The notes under the pieces: generated by a model
What the model was told of the DNA's origin: nothing
The model's input: only the letters and a program-made list of their open reading frames with translations
Databases searched by the model: none
Shown here: piece after piece, positions 44,722-56,358 of the stretch
Layout: each line of letters starts with the position of its first letter
Numbering within the stretch: the stretch's first letter is position 1
NCBI RefSeq assembly: GCF_910594005.1
Contig: NC_057818.1
Coordinates: 60,772,001-60,836,000 of the forward strand
Reading direction: 5' to 3'
DNA: 64,000 nt
Source of the DNA: Cervus elaphus
Lineage: Eukaryota; Chordata; Mammalia; Artiodactyla; Cervidae
Made by a program: the position numbers and the translations under genes

Positions 44722-47054
44722 ATATCTCTCCTACACATGTGATCAAGCATTTACAACCCAAAGTGAACAGTGATAAACGAGAGCCACTCCAAACATTGAT
44801 GCTGGGAAGACCTGGAAGCTATGAAATCAAACATTTTCATCTTTGGGAAACTCAGGAAAATATGTGTGACTTTGAGTGTCAGGGGAGAGATGACAAAAGA
44901 AATTACAAAGGAACACCTGTAAGCCTTGATGGAAATGTGCCTGATGGAAGAGATTCACATGATAGAAAGGATGCAGGAATCACGCTCTTTGGAAACAGGC
45001 TTGGGTTTAACTTTCAGGATAAACTGCAGATACTTCAAATTGGTGGGATAACTTCTGAATATAACGAACTTGAGAGGTCTGTCAACAACAGTTTGTCATT
45101 TTCACCACTTCAAAGAAGTCCTCCTTGTGTCCAAACCAGTGTTTCTAATATATATGGGGATGATTTTATGAATCCTTCAGTAATAACACAAGACCTCAAA
45201 GCACACAGGGAAAAACCTTACAAATGTGATGAGTGTGGGAAAGCCTGTCTTAAGGGCTCATGCCTCATTAAACATCAGGCCATCCATATAAGAGAGAAAT
45301 CACATAAATGTGAAGTATGTGACAGATTGTTTGATCAAAGTTCACAGCTTGCACGTCATTTGAAAATTCATTCTGAAGTGAAATGTTACAAATGTAATGA
45401 GTGTGGCAAAACCTTTAATGATAGCTCCACCCTTGCTAGACATCAGATAATCCACTCAGGAGCAAACTTACATAAGTGTGATGTATGTGATAAAATCTTT
45501 GGTCAGAATTCATTCCTTGTAAGTCATCGGACTATCCCTGCAAGAAAGAGAAGTTGCCAATGTAATGAGTGCGGCAAAACCTTTGCTGACAGCTCAAAGC
45601 TCAGGAGACATCAGAAAATTCATACAGGAGAGAAATTATTTAAATGTGATATATGTGACAAAGTCTTCAGCCAAAATGCATACCTTGCTGTTCATCAGAG
45701 GGTTCATACTGGAGAGAAACCTTACAAATGTAATGTGTGTGGCAAGCACTATAGTCACTCTTCACAGTTCAGAAGGCATAAGAGATTTCATACTGGAGAG
45801 AGACCTTACAAATGTGATGAGTGTGGAAAGACCTTTCGTGTAAAGTCAGTCCTTTTAAGGCATCAGACCGTTCATACTGGAGAGAAACCTTACAATTGTG
45901 ATGAGTGTGGTAAGGCCTTTCGTGTAAAGTCAATCCTTTTAAGGCATCAGACACTTCATACTGGTGAGAAACCTTACAAATGTGATGAGTGTGGGAAGGC
46001 CTTTACTGATAGCTCAAACCTCAAGAAACATCAGAAAATTCATACAAGAAAGAAATTATTTAAAGGTGGTACGTCTGACAAAGTCTTCAGTGAAAATGCA
46101 CACCTTGCTGGTCATCAGAGGGATCATACTGGAGAGAAACCTTACAAATGTGATGAGTGTGGCAAGCACTTTAGTCTACCTTCACAGTTGATAAGTCATA
46201 AGAGATTTCATACTGCCGAGAAACCTTACAAATGTGATGAGTGTGGCAAGGCCTTTCGTGTAAAGTCAGTCCTTTTAACTCATCAGACAGTTCATACTGG
46301 TGAGAAACCTTACAAATGTGATGAGTGTGGCAAGGCTTTTCGTGTAAAGTCAGTCCTTTTAAGTCATCAGACAGTTCATACTGGTGTGAAACCTTACAAA
46401 TGTGATGAGTGTAGCAAGGCTTTTCGTGTAAAGTCAGTCCTTTTAAGTCATCAGACAGTTCATACTGGTGAGAAACCTTACAGATGTGATGAGTGTGGCA
46501 AGACCTTTACTTCCAGCTCACACCTCAGGAGACATGAGAAAATTCATACAGGAAAGAAATCATTTAAATGTGATATATGTGACAAAGTCTTCAGCCGAAA
46601 TGAATACCTTGCTGGTCATCAGAGGGTTCATACAGGAGAGAAACCTTACAAATGTGATGAGTGTGGCAAGCACTTTAGTCAGCCTTCACAAATTATCAGT
46701 CATAAGAGATTTCATACTGGAGAGAAACCTTACAAATGTGATGAGTGTGGCAAAGCCTTTCGTGTAAAGTCAACCCTTTTAAGTCATCAGACAGTTCATA
46801 CTGGTGAGAAACCTTACAAATGTGATGAGTGTGGAAAAGTCTTCGGTCAAAAACCACATCTTCGCCTTCATTGGAGAATTCATACTGGAGAGAGACCTTA
46901 CAGATGTGATGAGTGTGGCAAGTTCTTCAGTCGAAATTCACACCTTACAAGTCATCGGAGAATACATATAGAGAAACCTTTCAAATGTTTCGAGTGTGGA
47001 AAATCCTTTACTCAGGTCTCAGCACTCTCTAAACATCAGAAAATCCATACATGA
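44722..47054 (+). CDS. KRAB C2H2 zinc-finger protein, linker and finger exon
   Basis: Acceptor TCTTGTAG gives phase 1 joining, so the protein continues ...NLLSV-DISPTHVIKHLQPK. With the two upstream coding exons it totals 824 residues. The linker covers residues 48-213. The array from 45219 (residue 214) to the end has 22 finger units of 28 residues, mostly with HTGEKPY linkers. Units 4 (last His is Pro) and 11 (both Cys lost: FKGGTSDK) cannot bind zinc normally, and unit 1 lacks the core Phe. Units 5-9, 10-15 and 16-19 are repeats of one block. Likely nuclear DNA-binding repressor acting through TRIM28; DNA target unknown. The stop at 47052 is a linker Gly codon changed to TGA; decayed fingers follow. 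The KZFP class is certain; the orthologue name cannot be given. Confidence 0.93.
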
Positions 47055-47500
47055 GAGAAACTTATGTGAATGTGGTATATGGTAGAAGTCTTCAAAATTC
47101 AAAGTTCAAACTTCACACCCTACTGTTGGTCAGAGAATTCATACTACTGAAGAACCATACAAATGTGATGAGTGTGGCAACCTCTTAGGCTTCATGAGAA
47201 AATTCATACTGGATAGAAGCCAGATATATATGTATTTATTAGTCAGGTCTTTAGAACATGAATTCATTCTAGAAAGATTCCTCACCAGTTTCACAAATGT
47301 GGAGAAAAAAAAAAACCCCTGTCCTCACAGCTCACATCTTGCCAGTAGTATCAGAGTATTTATCCTGTAGAAAACACACAGCAATGTAATGTGTGTGACA
47401 AGGATCTTATCCAAAAGTCACAAGATAGGAACATAATGGAGCCATACTTCCCAGACTCAGTGGTTGTGGCAAATCTTTACCTTTTTCACTTTATCTATTC
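47055..47500 (+). pseudogene. Decayed finger units behind the stop codon
   Basis: Out-of-frame finger text continues: YKCDECGN near 47160, HEKIHTG near 47195, CNVCDKDLIQKSQ near 47388 and a CGKSLPF near 47465. These are former C-terminal fingers, now 3' UTR. The last part matches 25100-25215 of the unit 1 remnant. Confidence 0.82.
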
Positions 47501-47659
47501 TCTGATGACTTTAGTTCAGGTAGTCAGCAACTGTAATAAGTCCATATTTGAAGAGAAGCTATAGAGATCTTTTTGTGTAAAAGAAACCCAAATTTTAACT
47601 CCACAAAGATGATTCTTTGGGACAGTAATCCAGCATCTTTTTGGTCTCCTGGCTTTCTG

Positions 47660-47665
47660 AATAAA
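47660..47665 (+). terminator. Possible poly(A) signal of the zinc-finger gene
   Basis: AATAAA about 600 bases after the stop codon and before the retroviral block at 48220. No other AATAAA is seen between stop and this point; usage is inferred. Confidence 0.4.
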
Positions 47666-48219
47666 GTCAATATTCCCTGCCCAACAAGTAATCTCTCAGT
47701 TTTTTGGCCTGTTGCATGGTGAGCTCTAAGAGCTTGGCTTTGGTAATACATTGATCAAACGCATTTGCTACATGTGTTTCATGATGGTCTCTGGGAAGGA
47801 ATCAGTGAGATGAAGGGGCCAACTTCATTAGGTACGATTCATTCAGATCCGTGTTTTCTGGAAAAAGACACAGCCTGAATTATGAAATTCAGTAGTGTGT
47901 GTGAATTAGGAACAGGGAGGGCAGAAAATAATGTAAACCTAAGACATGACTCATCATGGTCAGTAGGATCTGGAAGCCTTTCCATACATAGTCCAGCCTG
48001 TTATAAAACGTAATATTCTACGAACTGACCTTGAGAAGAGTAGTCAAGATGTTAAAAGGACTGGGCTTTTCGTAGGAGGAGAGGGACAGTTACCAGGGAC
48101 CAATGGTGTGCTAGGAACAATGCATAGGAAAAGGGTCATGTTCTCCATTGGATAGAAATAACTGTTGTATGTATGATTAAAGAAGAGTTACTCTTATTTA
48201 TGAAAATTGAAGACAGAGC
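47666..48219. other. Unassigned spacer between the gene and the right duplication copy
   Basis: No gene or recognised repeat. Confidence 0.4.
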
Positions 48220-48669
48220 TGTCCCGGTCTTTGTAGACTGGGACCTGGGGACTGGAGTCAATGAGAAGAGGGACGCAGGGGACCCAAGTCTCGAGTGAGA
48301 CAAGGGTGCTTTATTTGCAGAAACGCATGGTTATGTATCTTCATACAAGGCAGCTTTAAGGCAGTAAAAAAATTGAGCAGAAACAAAGCCAAGCAAATAA
48401 TAATCTTCAAAGGCCCAGAAAGCGTTCCACATCCTGAGTAAGAGGAGCATAACTGAATAGATTACCTTTAAGTAAAAGGTCACTGAAGGAAGTCACTGAA
48501 AGGAATCCAAGCAGGTGCCCTTTCTCATGATCTGAGTCCTGAGAACTGTGTGCAGCTCTGCTCTTTCCTGTTTTCCAGGAACTGATAAGGAATAGAGAGT
48601 CCTTGAGAAACGGCACACAGAAGAAGAAACTAACATATTGGATCCGTTAAACTTGAATGTCCCCTGACA
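48220..48669 (-). repeat. LTR of provirus A, full length (right copy)
   Basis: 450 bp, TGTCCCGG...CCCTGACA on the plus strand. The reverse strand carries CAAATAAAGC (poly(A) signal) at about 48308-48317. Confidence 0.9.
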
Positions 48670-50899
48670 GTTCACCCTTTTTTATTATTTCATGATTGGG
48701 GGTGACTGTTGATACTTTTTGTGGAAAAGGCCCTGACCAATTGAGTTTGTTTAGTTTGAACAATTTTAGTTAAAGGCATTGGTTTATTACAAGTGTAATC
48801 ACCAGGATAATTATCAGTGTTAATAGTTCCAGATGCAATACTATGCGTAATGCCTTGAAACCATCTTCGAGGGTCTAGCCCAGATAATTGAGCAGCGAGC
48901 TGTTCAGCTAAGGTTTCCAAATTGTTGGAAGAGGGTAGACTCTGAGAGAAGGTTTCAAGGATTTCCTTTTGCAGCAATTGTACATGTAAGGAAGTATTGT
49001 CATGTATATCTTACAAATGAAATTTGATTTGTTCCGAATTGTAAGCACTATGGTTGAACCGAAGAGGAGTGATACAAAATTGAGTCGAATTCCAATCAAT
49101 TTAATAATACTTGTTTTTGTGAATCTATTAATTGATCTCCAGCCCATTGGATGGCTGTTTTTAATTCCTGAATTTTATCTTGAACTTTTTCGTCTATCTG
49201 AACCTGAGTGACTCATATAGTATGAGCATCTTTAGTCCAATTTTGAATAAAGTTTTGTGTTTGATTTGACGTTTGTAAAGCAATGTCTGTGACAGCAGCA
49301 GTGATGCCAATGGCTATCAACCCCAAAATGCCAAGAATCAACCATCTTGTTGCAGTAATTTAGTGAGTAACTGGGAGGCAGGTCTTGCCATCGGACCCTC
49401 TTTCCAGGGCTATTGGCGATCTACTGGCAACCACAGACTACATCGAGATCAAAGAATCAAAAGGGATTTTTAATTTGCAGTCTATATAAGCCTCAGAACA
49501 TAAAGTCTTATTAAATTTTAAGTTTCATATGGCTATAACAAAAGGAAGGGGAACACAAGCTTGTATAAAATATGAATGATTATAATGGAAGGAATAGTTA
49601 CTATGACTATGACTGGTCCCTGTGAAATATCCAGTCCAAGTTCCAAGTTTTCCAGTGTTTGTAGCAAGTTTCCAGATGTCCCATTGTTCAGGCCCAATTC
49701 GTTGTGTGAGGCTGTTTTGTGGGCGAGGAGGTGCCATTCCGCTGTAAAGCCAGCCAAGGAGTCCTTTGTCGTGGAAGTGTTCCATTGAACTGTTGGTAAT
49801 CTTCCATGTTACTTGAGTAACATAATCACACATAGTACTGTTAATATCATCTGAGCAATTAGATAACCACATACCATAGGGTCCCCGATCAACAATGGTG
49901 TAACTGGCCACAAACATTAATTTCCATGCTTTAGCTTGACATGTATCTCAATAAACAGGAGGATATTTAAAATCCTTATAAGTAAATCCCTTCCAACTTT
50001 TGTCCTTTTCCTAGAGTTTTGGTAGTATTGACATGGTTCTCATAAGAGGATAGGGCAGTAAACAGTCTAAACAATGTGCGGAAGTTCTTTTTTCGAGGCA
50101 GGATGAAAGCCCTCGTTTGTCGACTAACATTAATACATAATTCTGCTGGGCCCATTCATGAAGGAAGGACTTGATAGCCTAGAGAAATTTTCATTAATCT
50201 TCCTTCTTCCTCAGTCTGAGAGCGCCCCTCCAAACTCCAAGGAGGAGACGTATGTACTGAGTCTTTAGTGGATACAACCCGTCCTATATCTGTCTGTTCT
50301 ACAACCTGCAATAAAGGGGGATTAGGTATATAAGCCCAATAAGTGTGATTAATCAAGTCAGCCTGAGCGGGGGAAGCAAAAGCAAGCATAGCGACAAAAA
50401 TATTTTCTGGATTCCGAGGCATTCCCTGTTGAGAAACCAGATTTTCAGCTTGATTAATAAGGGTTTTTATCTGTCCCCAAGTGGGGAGGTCATAAGTTCT
50501 ATTACCTCGAGTGCAGCATTTGTTGGAAATTTATAAAGTTGCCATGGCTTCTACTGGAAACTCCTTCTCCTGGTGATTTTGCTGTTTCTTCTCTATCTTG
50601 AATGCCGGTGGCTTCCCTGGGGCGGATCTTCCGAAGAGGGAGCCAGCTGATTTCTTTGGGTCCATCTGGAGAAATACAAGCATACCCCTTTCCTTGTAAT
50701 ATTAATTTTCCAGATTGCCATTGTTGAGTCAACCTGCCTTGATACCAGATGGGCAGAGGAAGGGAGGTATCCTTCAATGCCTCAAAATCTTTTTCTGCTT
50801 TTATCAAAATATCCCCTTGCAGTAAGTTTAAAAAATTTAAAACAAATAAAGCTGTATTAACAATAGCTGTAGGATTAAAGAATATATTGCGTTGCAATC
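48670..50899 (-). pseudogene. env remnant of provirus A (right copy)
   Basis: Same pieces and the same breaks as 360-2614 (frames 48690-48977, 49525-49917, 50156-50422). An additional 30-base deletion near 49470 joins the surface-subunit end differently. Confidence 0.85.
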
Positions 50900-51361
50900 T
50901 GTTGGGGTCCTTTAATGGACCGGAATCTGGCAGTCCGGAGTCAACAATAAGAAAGTGAAAGTGAGAGAGAGAAAGAAAGACACGGGGACCCAAGCTCTGA
51001 TGGAGCAAAGGTGCTTTAATGATCTTTCTGTGAGTATATATAGGCTGTTGTACAAGAAATTTCTTTCGATGATGATAAAGATCAGAAAGCCAAAGGTACA
51101 GCAACCCTTAACAAGGGAACAAGGGATTAATAATGGTCACAAGGTCAGGAGACAATCCATATCTCAAGAAAGAGGATCGAGACTGAGCAGTTTTGTCGTA
51201 AGGAGAATGTTTACTGAAGGAGATTCAAACCTGTCTCATGCTATGACTTCAGACCTGGGAGCGGCATGCCGTTCCACTGGTTTCTGAGAACAGAAACTGA
51301 TAAGGAACAGGATTTAGGAGAAACAGCACGTAGGAATCCTCCTGTTCAACATTCACTGACA
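50900..51361 (-). repeat. 3' LTR of provirus B (right copy)
   Basis: 462 bp, the same length as 2615-3076 and nearly identical. The partner 5' LTR is gone with the deleted segment. Confidence 0.92.
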
Positions 51362-51524
51362 ATTCCCCCTTATTTATTTACAATATTTGTTAAAAAGGGT
51401 TCTGACCATTTGAGTTTCTTTTAACAATTTTTGCATGAAGGCAATGGTAAACAACAAATACAATCATCAAGACAATCACCCAAATTACAGTTCCAGACCT
51501 GATGCTGTGAGTAATGCTTTAAAA

Positions 51525-52073
51525 CTATCCGCGTGCCTCTAGCCCAGATAATTGATCAGCTAGTTGTTCACCTAAAGTTTGCAAATTAGTGGAAGAGGGT
51601 AGATTTTTAGAAAAGGTTTCAAACATTTCTTTTTGTAATACTTGTACATTTAGAGAAGAATTATCATGTATGTTTTGTAAATGAAATTTGATTTGTTCCC
51701 AGTTGTAGGTACTATTATTGACTTGAACAGGAGTAACACAAAATTGAGTAGAATTCCAATCACATTTTAGCATCACCTGTTTTTGTACATCTAATAATTG
51801 ATCTCCAACCCATTTGATGGCTGTTTTTAGTTCCTGTATTTCATCTTGAATATTCTCATCTCTCTGAGCCTGAGTGGCCCACATAGTATGAGCATCTTTA
51901 GTCCAAGTTTGGATAAAGTTATGTGTTTGAACTGAGGTTTGTAAAGCAACGCCAGTGACGGCAGCAGTGGTGCAAATAGCTGTTAATCCCAGAATGCCAA
52001 GAATCAGCCATCCGATGAATCGTTTAGATCGCCGGAGCAGTTTAGTAAGTAACCAGGAAGCAAGTCCAGCCAT
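51525..52073 (-). CDS. Open envelope transmembrane-subunit frame (182 aa), right copy
   Basis: Same length, furin-type RRSKR site, fusion-peptide-like stretch and CDWNSTQFC pair as 3240-3788. About nine residues differ (for example R to W, D to N, H to Y, A to S), all without opening or closing the frame. It stops before the anchor segment at the same codon. Confidence 0.6.
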   Translation of the reverse strand: MAGLASWLLTKLLRRSKRFIGWLILGILGLTAICTTAAVTGVALQTSVQTHNFIQTWTKDAHTMWATQAQRDENIQDEIQELKTAIKWVGDQLLDVQKQVMLKCDWNSTQFCVTPVQVNNSTYNWEQIKFHLQNIHDNSSLNVQVLQKEMFETFSKNLPSSTNLQTLGEQLADQLSGLEARG

Positions 52074-52140
52074 GGGACCTTCTTCCCAGGGCCACTGGAG
52101 ATTGATTGGTAATCATAGACTACGTCAAGATCGAAGACTC

Positions 52141-52373
52141 AAAAGGGATTCATTTCTTTTTTTTTTTTTTTTATTCTTTGAATCAGCCATGGATTTACAT
52201 GTATTCCCAATCCCGATCCCCCCTCCCACCTCCCTCTCCACCCGATTCCTCTGGGTCTTCCCAGTGCACCAGGCCAGAGCACTTGTCTCATGCATCCCAC
52301 CTGGGCTGGTGATCTGTTTCACCATAGATAGTATACATGTTGTTCTTTTGAAATAAAAAGGGATTCATTTCTT
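52141..52373 (-). mobile_element. Short 5'-truncated L1 with target duplications (right copy only)
   Basis: The inserted block 52158-52355 begins with a T run (antisense poly(A)). It carries ruminant L1 3'-end text (GAATCAGCCATGGATTTACA). It is flanked by direct repeats AAAAGGGATTCATTTCTT at 52141-52158 and 52356-52373, and is absent at 3856-3873. Confidence 0.93.
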
Positions 52374-53900
52374 AAGGAAACAGAAGAGATAAGTATATAA
52401 TTTGCAATTTATACAAGTTACAGAATGTAAAGTCTTACTGAATTGTAAACTTCCTATAGCTAGAATACAAGGAAGGGGAACACAAGCTTGTATGACATAT
52501 GATTGATTATAATGAAAGAAATAGTTTCTATGACTACAGTTGGTCCCTGTGAAATGTCCAGTCCAAGTCCCAAGTTCTTCGGAGCTCACAGCAAGTTTCC
52601 AGATGTCCCATTGTTCAGGCCCAATCTGTTTATCAAGGACGATTGGAGGACGAGGGGGAGGCATTCCACCGTCAAGCCACCCAAGAAGTCCTTTGTCATG
52701 GTGATGTTCCATTGCAGTGTTAGTAACCTATGGTACTTGAGTAGCACAATCACACACAGTGCTGTCAATATCATCTGAGCAGTTAGATAACCACATACCA
52801 TGGGGTCCCCAATCGACAATTGTATGATTAGCCACAGACATTAATTTTCCTGATTTGGCCTGACATTTGTCCCAACGAACCAGAGCATATTTAAAGTTCT
52901 TATTAGTAAAGCCTTTGCATGGTGGTGTTCTTTGTTCGTTCCCTAACTCTTTCCCTAAAGTTTCAGTGGTATAAACATGGTTCACAGACAAAGAAAGGGC
53001 AGTAAATAATCTAAGCATCGTCCTAAAGTCCTCTTTTGGAGGCAGGGCAAAAGCCCAAGTTTTTTGGCTAACATTTATGCATAATTTTGCTGGGCCCATA
53101 CACAATGGAAGGACTTCATAACCTAGAGAGATATTAATTAGTTTCCCTTCTTCAGGGTGTGAGGGCCCTTTAAGGTTCCAGGGAGAAGGCATATGTATGG
53201 AGTCATTGGTTAATACGATTGGCCCTCTCTCCGCCCATTCTATGACCTGAAGTAAAGGGGGGTTGAGTCTGTAAGCCCAGTAAGTGTGATTAATAAGTTC
53301 AGCTCAAGCAAGGGGGCGAGTTGGGGGGAGGAGGCGAAAGCAAGCCGGGCAACAAAAATATTTTCAGGACTCCGAGGCATTCTCTGTTGAGAAATCAGAT
53401 TTTCAGCTTGATTAGTAAGGGTTTTTCTTTGTACCCAAGAGGGGAGATCATAAGGTTGATGCCGCCAAGGGCGGTGCTTTCTGGAGATCTTTAGAGCCGC
53501 CATGGCCCATATTGGAATTTCTTCCTCCTGGGGTGGTTGTTGTCTGACCTCTATCTTGACGGCCAGGGGGGCCCCCTTGGGTCGGATGTTCCGAAGAGGA
53601 AGTCGTGTGAGTTCATTGGATCCGTCTGGGGAAATACAAGCATACCCCTTTCCCTGTAAGATTAATTTCCCAGATTTCCATTGTCTATTCAGCCTGTCTT
53701 GGTACCAAATGGGCAGAGGAGGAGAAGAGTCCTTCAATTCCTCAAAATGTTCTTCTGCTCTTGTCAAGATAGCACCTTGCGGTAAGTTTATAAAATTTAA
53801 AACAAATAAAGCTATATTAACAAGAGTTACAGGCTTAAAGAATATATTGCGTTGGAATCTAGTAAAGTCTGCTGGATAAGGAAGATAAAAGTGTTCCTGT

Positions 53901-54234
53901 GTTTTCCCCCTTATTTAGTTTTTTATTTGTAGTTTCAGTGTGTGATGTCTTTGTTTAACTATGTCTTGTGTTCGTGGATTATAAGGGATGTCTGTAATCT
54001 GTTTAATAGAGAATGGATGTAAAAATTCTTTGAACTGCTTAGAAATATAGGCAGTGCCATTGTCTGTTTTTCTAGAATTAGGTGTTCTCATTATTGCAAT
54101 GTAAGCTAACAGGTGGGTTATAACATGTCGTGTAGTTTCACCTGGGAGAGGTGTGGCCCATATAAAAGAAGAGTTTGTATCAATCGAGACATGTAAGGAG
54201 GAAGAGGAAGAAAGTTCAGGGAAATGAGTTACAT
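53901..54234 (-). pseudogene. Integrase remnant of provirus B (right copy)
   Basis: Equivalent of 5405-5734, ending at the deletion point; the initial Met-Asp-Val-Thr-His segment is cut. Confidence 0.8.
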
Positions 54235-54895
54235 GCTCAAGAATGCTTGAAAGACTCTGGATTAATCATTGCCCATGAATTGTATTAAGAAATATAGAAA
54301 CTTCGACCGTAAATTCTAATCAGTCTATTACCCAACAACTTTTTCTTGAACTACAATCTATTGTGAAGAACTGCACTTCCCCCATTTACATTACCCATAT
54401 TCAAACACATTCTTGTCTTCCTGGCCCTATGGCTCATGGCAATGAAAAAGCTGATAAACTTCTCTCTTTTGCTACTTCTGAAGAGCATCATGCTCTATTA
54501 CAAAATAATGCTGGCTCATCCCATCAAATTTGGAAAATTCCATACCGACATGCTAAAGAAATCATTAATAATTGCTCTCCTTGTAGACCCTTAACATCTT
54601 CGACCCATTGCACAAAGTATCAATCCTCAAGGATTACAACCCAATGAACTATGGCAAATGGATGTGACTCATTGCCCTGAACTTTCTTCCTCTTCCTTCT
54701 TACATATCTCCATTGATACAAATTCTTCTTTTCTGTAGGCCACACCTCCCCAAGGTGAAACTACACAACATGTTACAACCCACCTATTAACTTGCTTTAC
54801 AATAATGGGAACACCTAGTTCTATAAAAACAGACAATGGCCCTACCTATATTTCTAGGCAATTTAAACAATATTTACATTCATTTTCTATTAACT
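54235..54895 (+). pseudogene. RT end, RNase H and integrase remnant of plus-strand provirus (right copy)
   Basis: Begins with the RT end (ECLKDSGLIIA-like) right after the deletion point. Frame 54363-54647 carries the RNase H end and the integrase zinc domain. An extra A near 54592 shifts the frame relative to the left copy. Confidence 0.82.
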
Positions 54896-55018
54896 TTTTG
54901 AAGATCTGTTAAAAGACGTCATTTGCCAGATTTCTTTTTTATTACAAAAATGGGAGAATTCCAAGGGGAACAAGATTCCTCAATATGTTTTCATTTCAAT
55001 TGTGTATCTATATGTTCC
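54896..55018 (-). pseudogene. RT fragment of provirus C (right copy)
   Basis: Equivalent of 15091-15209, including the orientation flip at about 54898. Confidence 0.78.
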
Positions 55019-56358
55019 TTCAGTTCAGTTCAGTTCAGTCGCTCAGTCGTGTCTGACTCTTTGCGACCCCGTGAATCGCACCATGCCAGGCCTCCCTATC
55101 GATCACCAGCTCCTGGAGTTTACTCAAACTCATGTCCGTGGAGTCGGTGATGCCATTCACCCATCTCATCTTCTGTCATACCCTTCTCCTCCTGCCCCTA
55201 ATCCCTCCCAGCATCAGGGTATTTTCCAATGAGTTAACTCTTCGCATGAGGTGGCCAAAGTACTGGAGTTTCAGCTTCAGCATCAGTCCTTCCAATGAAG
55301 ACCCAGGACTGATCTCCTTTAGGATGGACTGGTTGGATCTCCTTGCAGTGCAAGTGACTCTCAAGAGTCTTCTCCAACACCACAGTTCAAAAGCATCAAT
55401 ACTTCGTTGCTCAGCTTTCTTCACAGTCCAACTCTCACATCCATACATGACCACTGGAAAAACCATAGCCTTGACTAGACGGACCTGTGTTGGCCAAGTA
55501 ATGTCTCTGGTTTTTCATATGCTATCTAGGTTGGTCATAACTTTCCTTCCAAGGAGTAAGCGTCTTTTAATTGATGGCCGCAATCACCATCTGCAGTGAT
55601 TTTGGAGACCCAAAAATAAAGTCTGACACTGTTTCCACTGTTTCCCCATCTATTTCCCATGAAGTGATGGGACCAGATGCCATGATCTTAGTGTTCTGAA
55701 TGTTGAGTTATGAGCCAATTTTTTCAGTCTCCTCTTTCACTGTCATCAACAGGCTCTTTAGTTCCTCTTCACTTTCTGCCATAAGGGTGGTGTCATCTGC
55801 TTATCTGAGGTTATTGATATTTCTCCCGGCAATCTTGGTTCCAGCTCGTGCTTCTTCCAGCCCAGTGCTTCTCATGATGTACTCTGTGTATAAGTTAAAT
55901 AAGCAGGGTGACAATATACAGCCTTGACATACTCCTTTTCCTATTTGGAACCAGTCTGTTGTTCCATGTCCAGTTCTAACCTTTGCTTCTTGACTTGCAT
56001 ACAGGTTTCACAAGAGGCAGGGTAGATGGTCTGGTATTCCCATCTCTTTCAGAATTTTCCACAGTTTTTCATGATCCACACAGTCAACGGCTTTGGCATA
56101 GTCAATAAAGGAGAAATAGATGTTTTTCTGGAACTCTCTTGCTTTTTTCATCATCTAGCAGGTATTGGCAATTTGATCTCTGGTTCCTCAGCCTTTTCTA
56201 AAACCAGCTTGAACATCTGGAAGTTCACGGTTCACGTATTGCTAAAGACTGGCTTGGAAAATTTTGAGCATTACTTTACTAGCGTGTGAGATGAGTGCAA
56301 TTGTGTGGTAGTTTGAGCATTCTTTGGCATTGCCTTTCTTTGGGATTGGAATGAAAAC
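55019..56358 (-). mobile_element. BovB LINE, antisense (right copy)
   Basis: Equivalent of 15210-16540, with the TTCAGTTCAGTTCAGTCGCT end. Substitutions and small indels differ between copies. Confidence 0.95.

Larger units (their letters stand above)
51362..53900 (-). pseudogene. env remnant of provirus B (right copy)
   Basis: Surface-subunit frames 52365-52712, 52728-53192 and 53240-53767 equal those of the left copy. An L1 tail is inserted between the surface-subunit and transmembrane-subunit parts at 52158-52355. Confidence 0.85.

Noticed and set aside
45565..46767. Alternative-frame open frames (45565-45843, 45964-46191, 46468-46767) and a minus-strand frame inside the finger exon
   Set aside because: They are shifted translations of the 84-base finger repeat; the in-frame C2H2 array explains the sequence.
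45219..47054. 84-base periodic repeats considered as a CRISPR-like or satellite array
   Set aside because: Periodicity follows codons of C2H2 fingers with conserved Cys and His positions, in a eukaryotic gene context.
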